Made by a program: the position numbers and the translations under genes. Below the pieces are notes generated by a model. That model saw nothing but the letters and a program-made list of their open reading frames with translations. It did not search any database and had not been told where the DNA came from. A stretch of 13,117 nt of DNA, from positions 1-13,117 of the forward strand of contig CAQRXS010000027.1 of assembly GCA_948874605.1 (NCBI GenBank), given 5' to 3'. Below are positions 1 through 6,835 of this stretch, in pieces (the stretch's first letter is position 1; the number at the start of each line of letters is the position of its first letter). The stretch comes from an uncultured Bacilli bacterium (lineage in GTDB: Bacteria > Bacillota_I > Bacilli_A > RF39 > UBA660).

Positions 1-24
1 CCCCCCCCTAAAGTCAATTCATTT

Positions 25-1104
25 TTACACTTCTCTTTGAATATCTATAATGACATATTCAGAATTTTTTTGAGTCCTAATTGGATAACCCCAACCTGCA
101 AGTCCTGAGGAAACAATTGCGTCCATGTTTCCAATTTTTGTATGACCATACCATAAATCTGACATATGAAACCATTTAATAAGGTAACCCGCTGGGAAAA
201 TCTGCCCTGCATGAGTATGCCCAGATAACATCAAGTCTACGCCGCTTTGAGCATTATTTTCATATTCTACTGGTTGATGATCTACCATAATGATATACTT
301 TTCCGTATTTTGATTTTTTAAAAGTTCTTTTGAAGATATTCTCGAGGCACTTAAATCTTCTCTTCCTACAAGAAGAATATCCCCTATTTCTAATACTTCA
401 TCTTCTAATGTTTTAATTCCTACATTTTCTAAAACTTGGTTTAATTCTGATTCATTATAATGCTTTTTTGTTGAATATTTTTGTCTATCATGATTTCCAT
501 AAATAAAATAGACCCCTAATTTATTCTTGAAGCTTCCTATAATTTTTAAGATTTCTTCCATTTCTTCTTTTGAAGTATTTTCGTCAACAATGTCACCTCC
601 CAGAAGAATAAGATCAATGTCCTTTTGCTCTATTTCTTTTTTTAATAATTCTAAACTTGTTTTTTTTAAAACTGTTCCATAATGGGAATCTGATAAAAAT
701 AAAATTCTTAATGGTTCTATATTTTTGACTGTTTTTATTGTGTAGTTTGTCTCAACTATATTTCGAATATTAAAATAACCAAATATGAAGAAAATACTAG
801 TTATTAGTAAAGGAATCACACTAAACTGATAAAGTTTATTCCAAATTTTTTGAAAACTTGTTTTTTTTAAAATAAGATTTAAAATGTCGCTTACAAGCGA
901 GAATACTAAAAAGTGGATTAGAAAAATACCTATGGAAGAAAAAACATTTATGGTATTAAAACTTAAGAAAAACGCAAAAAAGTAAATTCCTATTACCCAA
1001 TAGCCTAATTTTTTGTTTCGAAATATTCTTTTTAAAATCTTTGCATAATATAAACCAACACTGGTTACAAACAATAAAATAACACTTAAAATTAATATTT
1101 TCAT
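25..1104 (-). CDS. Membrane-anchored metallophosphoesterase (YkuE/YaeI-like calcineurin fold)
   Basis: This 359-residue protein carries the complete calcineurin-type dimetal phosphoesterase motif set: D139-x-H141, G170-D171-x-x-D174, G203-N-H-D206, H276 in DHQP, and G295-H-T-H-A-G-Q301. The final GHTHAGQ form is typical of the YkuE/YaeI/YpbG group. The first ~115 residues form about four hydrophobic segments (near 3-22, 34-50, 52-75 and 95-113), so the catalytic domain is tethered to the membrane; its side is not evident. The family hydrolyses phosphomonoesters or phosphodiesters with two divalent metals, and some members have been linked to envelope lipids, but no substrate can be read here. 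A GAGAGG site lies about 6 bases before the ATG. The gene follows the pentapeptide gene by 52 bases with no clear terminator between them, so co-transcription is possible. Family confidence is high, substrate unknown. Confidence 0.93.
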   Translation of the reverse strand: MKILILSVILLFVTSVGLYYAKILKRIFRNKKLGYWVIGIYFFAFFLSFNTINVFSSIGIFLIHFLVFSLVSDILNLILKKTSFQKIWNKLYQFSVIPLLITSIFFIFGYFNIRNIVETNYTIKTVKNIEPLRILFLSDSHYGTVLKKTSLELLKKEIEQKDIDLILLGGDIVDENTSKEEMEEILKIIGSFKNKLGVYFIYGNHDRQKYSTKKHYNESELNQVLENVGIKTLEDEVLEIGDILLVGREDLSASRISSKELLKNQNTEKYIIMVDHQPVEYENNAQSGVDLMLSGHTHAGQIFPAGYLIKWFHMSDLWYGHTKIGNMDAIVSSGLAGWGYPIRTQKNSEYVIIDIQREV

Positions 1105-1156
1105 ATATACCTCTCAATTTATTCTACGTATTTATTTTTAAACTTTTACATTTTAA

Positions 1157-1786
1157 CTATTCTTCGACACCTTTAATTTTTATTCCAAGTAGTCTTAAAA
1201 AATCATAGGATTGATAAAAATCGATAATCATCCCCTTCATTGACTGTTCATCAAAGATTGCCCCAGTAATATTAGAATCTGAAAAATCAACGTCTTCTAA
1301 TTTTGTTTTTAAAAATTCAGTTTCTGTAAAATTCACTTTTTCAACCTTAAATAAGTCTAAAAGAGCTTGTTCAAAAGAAGAAAAAGAAAAATCTCCATTC
1401 TTTAACATTACTCGAGTTATTCTTGCCCCACTGAAATTTGCATAACGCGCAATGCAATCTTTAAACATGACATCTCGCATGGAAGAATCAATAAAAACGG
1501 TACCTACTAATTTACAATTTCTAAACTCAACTCTTCCTAATTCACTTTTAACTAATCGTAGGTTAGAAAAATCACAGTTTTCAAAAATGACATCTCTTAT
1601 TGTAACTTTTTTTAATGAGAAGTTTTGAAAATTGCAATTTTTGAAAATACATTCCTCTATCGAAATGGTATCTAAATTTATTTTTTCTTCACTTAAAATA
1701 TTTTCAAAATGGCCTTGATAACATTCCTCATAGCAGTCCATAAAATTCTTTTCTTCTACTATTTTTATTTTAGGTTCTATAATCAT
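1157..1786 (-). CDS. Pentapeptide-repeat protein with Qnr-like C-terminus
   Basis: This 209-residue protein consists mainly of tandem pentapeptides from about residue 43 to 188, with a hydrophobic residue (F, I, L, V or M) at every fifth position, as in IFKNC, IFENC, EFRNC, MFKDC, NFTET and DFSDS. This predicts a right-handed quadrilateral beta-helix. The last 19 residues, starting YQSYDFLRLLGIKIKG, resemble the C-terminal helix of Qnr proteins (Y-Q then L-x-R-L-G-I), which dimerises those gyrase-protecting DNA mimics. The length also matches Qnr (about 215). The ATG at 1786 is preferred to one at 1822 because GGAG (1795-1798) sits 8 bases upstream of it, whereas 1822 has no ribosome site. 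A TATGAT hexamer at 1808-1813 could be a -10 box but lacks a good -35. The Qnr resemblance is by eye; a generic pentapeptide protein of unknown role is the alternative. Confidence 0.85.
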   Translation of the reverse strand: MIIEPKIKIVEEKNFMDCYEECYQGHFENILSEEKINLDTISIEECIFKNCNFQNFSLKKVTIRDVIFENCDFSNLRLVKSELGRVEFRNCKLVGTVFIDSSMRDVMFKDCIARYANFSGARITRVMLKNGDFSFSSFEQALLDLFKVEKVNFTETEFLKTKLEDVDFSDSNITGAIFDEQSMKGMIIDFYQSYDFLRLLGIKIKGVEE

Positions 1787-1794
1787 ATTTAACA

Positions 1795-1798
1795 CTCC
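1795..1798 (-). promoter_or_regulatory. Ribosome binding site deciding the pentapeptide gene start
   Basis: GGAG lies 8 bases before the ATG at 1786. It falls inside the longer reading frame that would begin at 1822, so it argues that the upstream ATG is not used. Confidence 0.7.
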
Positions 1799-1840
1799 AA
1801 TTTTTTTATCATATTTTAGCATAGTTTTTTGGAATCGTAA

Positions 1841-1867
1841 AACTCGAACTATTTGATCGCTCGAGTT
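1841..1867 (-). repeat. Inverted repeat, possible weak terminator or operator
   Basis: Perfect 7-base arms (AACTCGA at 1841-1847, TCGAGTT at 1861-1867) flank a 13-base loop between the SDR stop and the pentapeptide gene start. Read on the minus strand, the second arm runs into a short T run (TTTTACG). The stem has only three G-C pairs and the T tract is short, so termination would be inefficient. The position just downstream of one gene and about 30 bases upstream of the next gene's possible -10 box would also suit an operator. Confidence 0.4.
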
Positions 1868-1885
1868 AAAATATTCTTTAATAAA

Positions 1886-2773
1886 TTATTGTTCTTGGGA
1901 ATCAGAAGAAATCTCTTCGATAGTTTTTTCTTCGTTTTGTAGTAATGCCCCACTCATCCAACTAGATGTTAGCCCATAGTCAATATAAATAGATTGACCA
2001 GACATATAAGAACAGATGTCACTTCCCACAACAACTAAAGGGTAACCCATATCTTTTGGTTCAGCAGCATAGCCATTCCAACTTTTTAAGAAAATATTCT
2101 CAATCATAGCGGCCCCTTCTTCTGCATTTCCACTTGGACTTGTAGATTTGTTAAAGTCATCTGTAAGCCCGGTTGTAGTATCACCAGGATTGATAGAATT
2201 TAATCTTATTTTGCGATCTATAAATGATTTATCCATACATTTATAAGTTACATAACTAAGTAAACATTGTTTTGCAAATACATAAGAACTTGAGATTTTT
2301 TCTGGATGTTCTTCATACCATTTCATTGCTTCTTCCCAAGTTGGTAGGTTTATTAATTCCACAGCATCTTTGTAAACGGATTGCCAACCAAAACCACCTA
2401 CTGAAGAAATGAATGTTACGGAACCTCTGTCAGAAATTCTGTTTAGTAAGCATTCTGTCATATATTTCTGTCCGTAAAAATTGACTTTTTGTACTAAAAG
2501 CTCATTGCCTGGAAATGCTGCGATTCCATGACACAAGAATAGAGCATCAATTTTTTCTGGAAGTTTTTCGATTAATGAATCGATTTCTTCTTTCACACTT
2601 AAATCTGCTTGAAATGCTTCTTTGACTGGTAAATCGACCGTATTTTTATCTATTGCATATACATTTGCACCTAGTTCGATTAATAATTCAGCAGCACTTT
2701 TTGCCATTCCAGAGGCAGCACCTGTGATCACCACATTTTTATTTTCATATCCAAATAATTTTTTTAAATCCAT
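1886..2773 (-). CDS. NAD-dependent short-chain dehydrogenase, 3-alpha-HSDH / coniferyl-alcohol dehydrogenase branch
   Basis: This 295-residue Rossmann-fold oxidoreductase shows the SDR cofactor loop T17-G-A-A-S-G-M-A24, an acidic residue D42 at the end of strand beta-2 (favouring NAD(H) over NADP(H)), D57-L after beta-3, the CHG segment at 81-83 (normally NAG), N98, S124, and catalytic Y164-x-x-x-K168. A segment rich in acidic and aromatic residues between S124 and Y164, plus the N-S-I-N-P-G-D-T-T-T-G tract, recalls Comamonas 3-alpha-hydroxysteroid dehydrogenase and coniferyl-alcohol dehydrogenases rather than FabG. Likely reaction: reversible oxidation of a secondary or allylic alcohol; a steroid or bile-acid substrate is only inference. 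The start at 2773 has AGGAGG 9 bases upstream; the frame extends upstream to 2824 but that start has no support. The tail after about residue 275 is acidic and Glu/Ser/Gln-rich. It has a possible promoter of its own. Confidence 0.88.
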   Translation of the reverse strand: MDLKKLFGYENKNVVITGAASGMAKSAAELLIELGANVYAIDKNTVDLPVKEAFQADLSVKEEIDSLIEKLPEKIDALFLCHGIAAFPGNELLVQKVNFYGQKYMTECLLNRISDRGSVTFISSVGGFGWQSVYKDAVELINLPTWEEAMKWYEEHPEKISSSYVFAKQCLLSYVTYKCMDKSFIDRKIRLNSINPGDTTTGLTDDFNKSTSPSGNAEEGAAMIENIFLKSWNGYAAEPKDMGYPLVVVGSDICSYMSGQSIYIDYGLTSSWMSGALLQNEEKTIEEISSDSQEQ

Positions 2774-2782
2774 TTTTATTTT

Positions 2783-2788
2783 CCTCCT
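2783..2788 (-). promoter_or_regulatory. Consensus Shine-Dalgarno deciding the SDR start
   Basis: A perfect AGGAGG lies 9 bases before the ATG at 2773 and fixes that start over the upstream ATG at 2824. Confidence 0.8.
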
Positions 2789-2795
2789 AGTATAT

Positions 2796-2824
2796 ATTTT
2801 ACACTTCCAACAAAATATATACAA
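2796..2824 (-). promoter_or_regulatory. Candidate sigma-A promoter for the SDR gene
   Basis: TTGTAT (2819-2824) and TAAAAT (2796-2801) are separated by exactly 17 bases in the 81-base gap between the ABC permease stop and the SDR start. The -35 matches the consensus at only three positions, so this is tentative. Read-through from the exporter genes is the alternative, since no terminator is visible between them. Confidence 0.4.
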
Positions 2825-2854
2825 GAAACCAAATTATTGTTTACATCTTTTTAC

Positions 2855-4006
2855 TTATTCTTTTGAAAATAGCACATTTTCTGATTTATACTGTTTTATG
2901 ATTATAGATAGTACAATAACTATTATTATCGTTGTAGAACATACCATAGCTAAAATGTTTAAAATATTGATGTTTCCGCCCAATATATCAGTATATAGAA
3001 GCGTAAAATTCAAAAACGGGATAAATGATAAGATAATAGAATTTTTAAGATTTATCATAAAAGCAATCATACCTGGAAAAAAAGATATAAATGTTAGTGG
3101 TGTTAAGGCACTTTGCGCTTCTTTAAATGTTTTTGCGCGACTCGCTATCGCAATGCAAAGGCCACTGATAAGGAAAGAATACATGACGATTATAAGAAGT
3201 GAAAATAATAAGCTTGGTACAGAAGGCATCATATTCTGACCCGCATAAATTTCATACATGTTACCAGCCAGTAAAAGCGAAATAACCATTAAAATTAAAC
3301 TAACAAGACCTGTTAGCATTGAAGAGAATGAAACACTTAAAAATTTTCCGATAATGATATCACGACTTTGCAGCGGAAATGTCAGTAAAGTTTCTAGTGT
3401 TCCTCGTTCTTTTTCACCAGCAGTTGCATCCGTTGCAGGGTATGTTGCCGAAACAGTAATAGCCATGATTATAAATAAAAAGGCATAATTTGTCATATAA
3501 TTGGCAAAGTAATTTTCTTTTTCCACAATATCTTCTTCAACTGTAATAATATTTATAATGTCACTCGCAGGAACGCCATAATCTGTTAGATATTTTGTTT
3601 GCAAATATTCTTTATAAGTAGAAAAATAGGATTCTATTAAATGCTTGGCAAGTGTTGTAGTTTCGTTGTCTTCGCCATGAATTTTATAGGCATTTTTCTC
3701 TTTTGAAACGTATAAATCTAGATTACCGTTTTGGTATTCTTGTTCTAGTTTTTCAAAATCCATACTAGTATAATTTATATTCATTTCTTTTAATATACTT
3801 TTTTCTGCTTCATCTAGTTCATATGCAAAACCAATTTTATTATATTCTTCAATGGGTTTATTTATTTGCATTTCAAATAATGCTGACATGCCTAGTACCA
3901 AGACCGGAATAAGTAAAGGGATAATTAGCATCATAGATAAAGATTTTTTATCACGAAACATTTCTCGGATTTCTTTTTTTAGCATATACCATAAACTACT
4001 TTTCAT
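2855..4006 (-). CDS. ABC-2 type export permease, NatB-like
   Basis: This 383-residue protein has the NatB/ABC-2 membrane plan: a cytoplasmic start, a first membrane helix near 23-45, a large soluble loop of about 120 residues (46-168) presumably outside the membrane, then helices near 172-192, 220-247, 263-290, 300-320, 324-340 and 348-370. The stretch ATAGEKERGTLETLL at about 194-208 is the conserved coupling segment of this family. It should pair with the ATPase directly upstream; the ATPase stop and this ATG abut (TAAATG) and the ribosome site AGGAGG lies inside the end of the ATPase gene, indicating translational coupling. In Bacillus, NatAB exports sodium. Related pairs handle other small molecules or peptides, and the substrate here cannot be told from sequence. 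Confidence 0.9.
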   Translation of the reverse strand: MKSSLWYMLKKEIREMFRDKKSLSMMLIIPLLIPVLVLGMSALFEMQINKPIEEYNKIGFAYELDEAEKSILKEMNINYTSMDFEKLEQEYQNGNLDLYVSKEKNAYKIHGEDNETTTLAKHLIESYFSTYKEYLQTKYLTDYGVPASDIINIITVEEDIVEKENYFANYMTNYAFLFIIMAITVSATYPATDATAGEKERGTLETLLTFPLQSRDIIIGKFLSVSFSSMLTGLVSLILMVISLLLAGNMYEIYAGQNMMPSVPSLLFSLLIIVMYSFLISGLCIAIASRAKTFKEAQSALTPLTFISFFPGMIAFMINLKNSIILSFIPFLNFTLLYTDILGGNINILNILAMVCSTTIIIVIVLSIIIKQYKSENVLFSKE

Positions 4007-4753
4007 TTAGACTCCTCCTATTAATGTAAAAAAGGCATCTCTTAAATTTGTGCACTTCGTTTCTTTCAAGATGTTTTGCGGAGTATCCGATTTAATAATT
4101 TTTCCATGATGAATTAATAATACACGATCACAAATATTTTCAGCTTCCTCCATATAATGTGTAGAATATAGAATTGTTTTTCCGCGTTTCTTTTCTTTTT
4201 TGATAAAATCTAAGATTATCTGACTTGATATGATATCTAAGCCACTTGTAGCCTCATCTAAAATATAATAGTTTGGATCATGTATCAAGCATCTAGCAAT
4301 ATTCACTCTTTGCGTTTGGCCAGTTGATAGTTTTTCTATTTTATTGTATAAGAAACTTTCCATATTTAAATTTGTTGTAATTTCTTTGACTCTTTCTTGA
4401 GCAACATTCTTTTCAACACCATAAAATTCAGCACACATTATTAGTAGTTCATAAGCCGTAAGTGTTTGATATATTTTTGTATTTCCTGAAAGAAATGCTA
4501 AATTTTTCTTTATTTCTATTTCTTTTTCTAAATAGGTATTATCATCAAAGTAAATTTCGCCTTCGGTAGGTGTAAGTATTCCAGCAATCATGCGTAAAAG
4601 AGTTGTTTTTCCCGCACCATTTGGGCCTAATATACCAATGATTTCTCCTTCATTTGCTTCGAAAGATATTCCTTTATCAGCCCAAAATTCTTGTTTTTGC
4701 TTTCTTTCATCTAATCTTATAAATTTCTTTTTTACATTTACTACTTTTAACAT
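4007..4753 (-). CDS. ABC transporter ATP-binding protein, NatA-like
   Basis: This 248-residue single nucleotide-binding domain carries Walker A G43-P-N-G-A-G-K-T50, signature L142-S-T-G-Q146, Walker B ending I164-L-D-E167 with D-loop S170-G-L-D173, and switch histidine H199 in STHYMEEAE. The Q-loop region (FLSGNTKIYQTLTAYE) lacks the usual glutamine, as in NatA-type proteins. It powers the adjacent NatB-like permease. Two in-frame ATGs exist, at 4765 and 4753. The upstream one abuts AAAGG, leaving no spacing, whereas the one at 4753 has AAAGGA about 11 bases upstream, so 4753 is chosen. The stop codon of the HD gene lies only 16 bases upstream of the start, so the HD protein, ATPase and permease form one operon. 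The signature is LSTGQ, not LSGGQ, as in the exporter at 11814-13117. Confidence 0.92.
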   Translation of the reverse strand: MLKVVNVKKKFIRLDERKQKQEFWADKGISFEANEGEIIGILGPNGAGKTTLLRMIAGILTPTEGEIYFDDNTYLEKEIEIKKNLAFLSGNTKIYQTLTAYELLIMCAEFYGVEKNVAQERVKEITTNLNMESFLYNKIEKLSTGQTQRVNIARCLIHDPNYYILDEATSGLDIISSQIILDFIKKEKKRGKTILYSTHYMEEAENICDRVLLIHHGKIIKSDTPQNILKETKCTNLRDAFFTLIGGV

Positions 4754-4769
4754 GAGTCTACACATCCTT

Positions 4770-5906
4770 TTATAATTTTTTTTGAGATATTAAATTTGTA
4801 TTTTTTACATACGTTAAAGCTAAAGTAAAGACTGGGCTTTTTATATAAAGTGGTTTATCCCATTCGTACCAAATATCAAAGGCACTTGTAGCTCCATCTG
4901 CAAGCATTTTTTGAACTTTTGGATTTTTAAATGTAACATTATTCTTTTGGTTTGTAAGTGGATGATGGTATCCCATATCTTGATATATTTTTGCTTGTAA
5001 ATCGGCCTCTAATTTATCACAATAGTAAGCAAACATAGCATTATTGGTTTTTCTTTCGTCAAATTCCAATAAGGAATTCACCATTTCTTTGTTTTTACTT
5101 AAATTCCCGATAACAGTAATAATTGCTTTATGTTCCATTTCTAATTTTTTTTCAGGCGTTATTCCATCATGAGGTGTTATATCACTAATGATTATTTCAC
5201 CAACTTCATGAATATTCAAAGTTGAAATAACTTGGTCCAAATTAATATCAAAATTAAACACTGATGCAAATGCGATTGCTAAAGCAATAGTACAAACAAT
5301 ATGTTCTGAAATTCTTTCAATTCTACTTATAGATATATTCCAATGATTCGAATCCCAACCAGTTCTAATTTTCTTCTTTAATATCAAATTTAGATAATAA
5401 AATCGAAATATTTCATAATTCTTTTTTTCATCATTTCCTAAATGATCTATAACACCATAATTTTTAGCTATATTAAATAATCCATCTAAATCTAGACAGT
5501 TAATTTGTTCTTCCGTTAAAAAATTCTCAAAAAAATTAATAAATGCGCATTCTGTGATTATACAGTCAAATGCAAATTTACTAGATGAGTATTCTACACT
5601 TTTTGATGCCAAATATTGCTGCAATTCTAAAGAATATTCTTTTCCTTTGTTCATATTTTTAAAGCAAGATATGAGTTCATTAGGACAAACATCATAAAGT
5701 TTACTAAATAATATAGTTCTAAGTGTTAAGCCTAAATTGTCCACTTTATTATATTCCGAATTAATTGCTGTTGCTAAAATCATTGAACCATATATTTGAT
5801 CAGCAATACTTTGATTATGCCTTTTATCAATAAGAATATATTTTAATTGGTTTACTAACATATAAAATTCTAAAGCAGAATTCATATCAGTCGCTTCTAT
5901 TTTCAT
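4770..5906 (-). CDS. HD-domain protein with tandem HD-like repeats, first copy degenerate
   Basis: The C-terminal half of this 378-residue protein (about 167-310) is an HD-type phosphohydrolase domain near COG1896/YfbR: R181-T-G-W184, I199-S-E-H202, N231-I-H233-E234-V-G-E237 followed by S241-D-I-T-P245, and C296-D297-K-L-E300. The usual His-Asp pair is His-Glu here; I recall HE in related Firmicute HD proteins, so metal binding may survive. The N-terminal half (about 14-126) repeats the pattern without ligands: SIADQ (33-37) against ISEH, FSKLYDV (67-73) against IHEVGEI, and F111-A-F-D-C-I-I-T-E119 against F292-A-Y-Y-C-D-K-L-E300. Relatives act on nucleotides or deoxynucleoside monophosphates; the substrate is unknown. 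The ATG at 5906 lacks a strong ribosome site; M8 (5885) is the alternative. The operon continues into the ABC ATPase and permease. Confidence 0.82.
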   Translation of the reverse strand: MKIEATDMNSALEFYMLVNQLKYILIDKRHNQSIADQIYGSMILATAINSEYNKVDNLGLTLRTILFSKLYDVCPNELISCFKNMNKGKEYSLELQQYLASKSVEYSSSKFAFDCIITECAFINFFENFLTEEQINCLDLDGLFNIAKNYGVIDHLGNDEKKNYEIFRFYYLNLILKKKIRTGWDSNHWNISISRIERISEHIVCTIALAIAFASVFNFDINLDQVISTLNIHEVGEIIISDITPHDGITPEKKLEMEHKAIITVIGNLSKNKEMVNSLLEFDERKTNNAMFAYYCDKLEADLQAKIYQDMGYHHPLTNQKNNVTFKNPKVQKMLADGATSAFDIWYEWDKPLYIKSPVFTLALTYVKNTNLISQKKL

Positions 5907-6014
5907 TATAACTGCAACTCACTTTCAAAAACTTACTAATTACATTAAATGAACTTCCAATTATTGATTCGGTTAAAAAACAATTGAGCCCAATAATCAT
6001 TTTGTGTCTAAGAG

Positions 6015-6728
6015 TTAACTTCTTCGTTGTCTTCTTGACAATGCCATTGTTGTAGTACGGAGATCGTTCATCATTTGATTATTTACACCTTCTACATAAC
6101 CGTCCATCCCTCTAGTATGACGAAAGTAATCATTATGCGAATTTGTAACTCCTTCTTTTTGGAACGAAATACCATCAAAATAATAGTATCTTGCATCTTC
6201 CCTAACTACAGAGTTTGGCTTTTTTAGATAATTTTCTAATAAATAATTTATGCGGTCTTGCTGAGATGTTTTAGAGTCAATTGTAAAGCTTTGATCTTTT
6301 TGGGCCCCAAAAAAACTTATTGCACTTCCATGAATAGAGTGTGGATTATATGCTACTCTTACAGAATGTGATTCTTCCTGAAAAGCTTCTAATATGTTTA
6401 CAAGAAAATTTTCCGTAATATTCGGTGGTATATCTACAACATGACAATGTTTCAAATATCTTATATAACCTAGAAGTCTTTCTTTTTTTGATATTTGAAT
6501 TGTATCTAAATTCGATTCTAAAGTAATATTTTCTTGCCATAAAAAATATTGTAGCAGAAACTGTATTCCTTCCTTTTTATTTAAAATTCGTGTGTATTTC
6601 TCTTGATTGGTATTTATTATCGTAATAAACCAATATTGTTGTTCTTCATCAAACATCAAATGCAAAACACCACTTTTTTGTTCTTTTACATTTTCAAATA
6701 CTTCATCTTTTGTAGATATTAAGCTCAT
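6015..6728 (-). CDS. Uncharacterised protein with basic C-terminal tail
   Basis: I do not recognise this 237-residue protein. It appears soluble, without signal peptide or membrane segment, and mixed alpha/beta. Visible features are an aromatic-rich N-terminal strand region (YWFITII near 32-38), an acidic/amphipathic middle, a His- and Tyr-rich section (YYYFDG near 187-192; HNDYFRH), and a basic end (ALSRRQRRS). The basic tail could touch nucleic acid or membrane, but that is guesswork. The start at 6728 is chosen because GGAGG (6735-6739) lies 6 bases upstream; the frame extends to 6764 without support. It is probably monocistronic: a terminator closes the preceding gene and 108 bases separate it from the HD gene. 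Strong ribosome site, plausible promoter and intact length make it a credible gene. Confidence 0.8.
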   Translation of the reverse strand: MSLISTKDEVFENVKEQKSGVLHLMFDEEQQYWFITIINTNQEKYTRILNKKEGIQFLLQYFLWQENITLESNLDTIQISKKERLLGYIRYLKHCHVVDIPPNITENFLVNILEAFQEESHSVRVAYNPHSIHGSAISFFGAQKDQSFTIDSKTSQQDRINYLLENYLKKPNSVVREDARYYYFDGISFQKEGVTNSHNDYFRHTRGMDGYVEGVNNQMMNDLRTTTMALSRRQRRS

Positions 6729-6754
6729 AATTAACCTCCAATTTTTATACTTCC

Positions 6755-6783
6755 ATAATGCCACAGTTTGGTTTATTTTGCAA
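6755..6783 (-). promoter_or_regulatory. Candidate promoter for the uncharacterised gene
   Basis: TTGCAA (6778-6783) and CATTAT (6755-6760) are spaced by 17 bases, each matching the consensus at four of six positions. They lie downstream of the DUF368 terminator and just ahead of a strong ribosome site, as an independent transcription unit would need. Confidence 0.45.
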
Positions 6784-6802
6784 GTAAAATAATACTACAA
6801 AT

Positions 6803-6835
6803 AAAAAAAAGAAAAGACAGTTACTTTCTTTTCTT
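6803..6835 (-). terminator. Intrinsic terminator after the DUF368 gene
   Basis: On the minus strand a 9-base-pair stem (arms 6827-6835 and 6809-6817, AAGAAAAGA pairing with TCTTTTCTT) with a 9-base loop runs directly into a T tract through 6803. The 5' arm overlaps the DUF368 stop codon. The stem is A/T-rich, having only two G-C pairs, but the long T run and position support a factor-independent terminator. Confidence 0.6.

Noticed and set aside
1105..1156. Possible promoter for the phosphoesterase gene (TAGAAT with TGTAAA upstream).
   Set aside because: The spacing is 18 and the -35 matches only three positions; in A/T-rich DNA this is expected by chance.
2622..3239. A 205-residue open frame on the plus strand spanning the SDR start and the ABC permease end.
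   Set aside because: It lies antisense to two well-supported genes and across their intergenic gap, has no recognisable motif, and its composition is that of the complement of coding sequence.
5907..6014. Possible terminator or promoter in the gap between the uncharacterised gene and the HD gene.
   Set aside because: The best stem before a T6 run is only four pairs, the longer inverted repeat (ATTATTG/CAATAAT) is all but A/T, and no hexamer pair has good spacing.
6346..6540. A 64-residue minus-strand frame within the uncharacterised gene at 6015-6728.
   Set aside because: It is an out-of-frame shadow of a longer gene that has a strong ribosome site.
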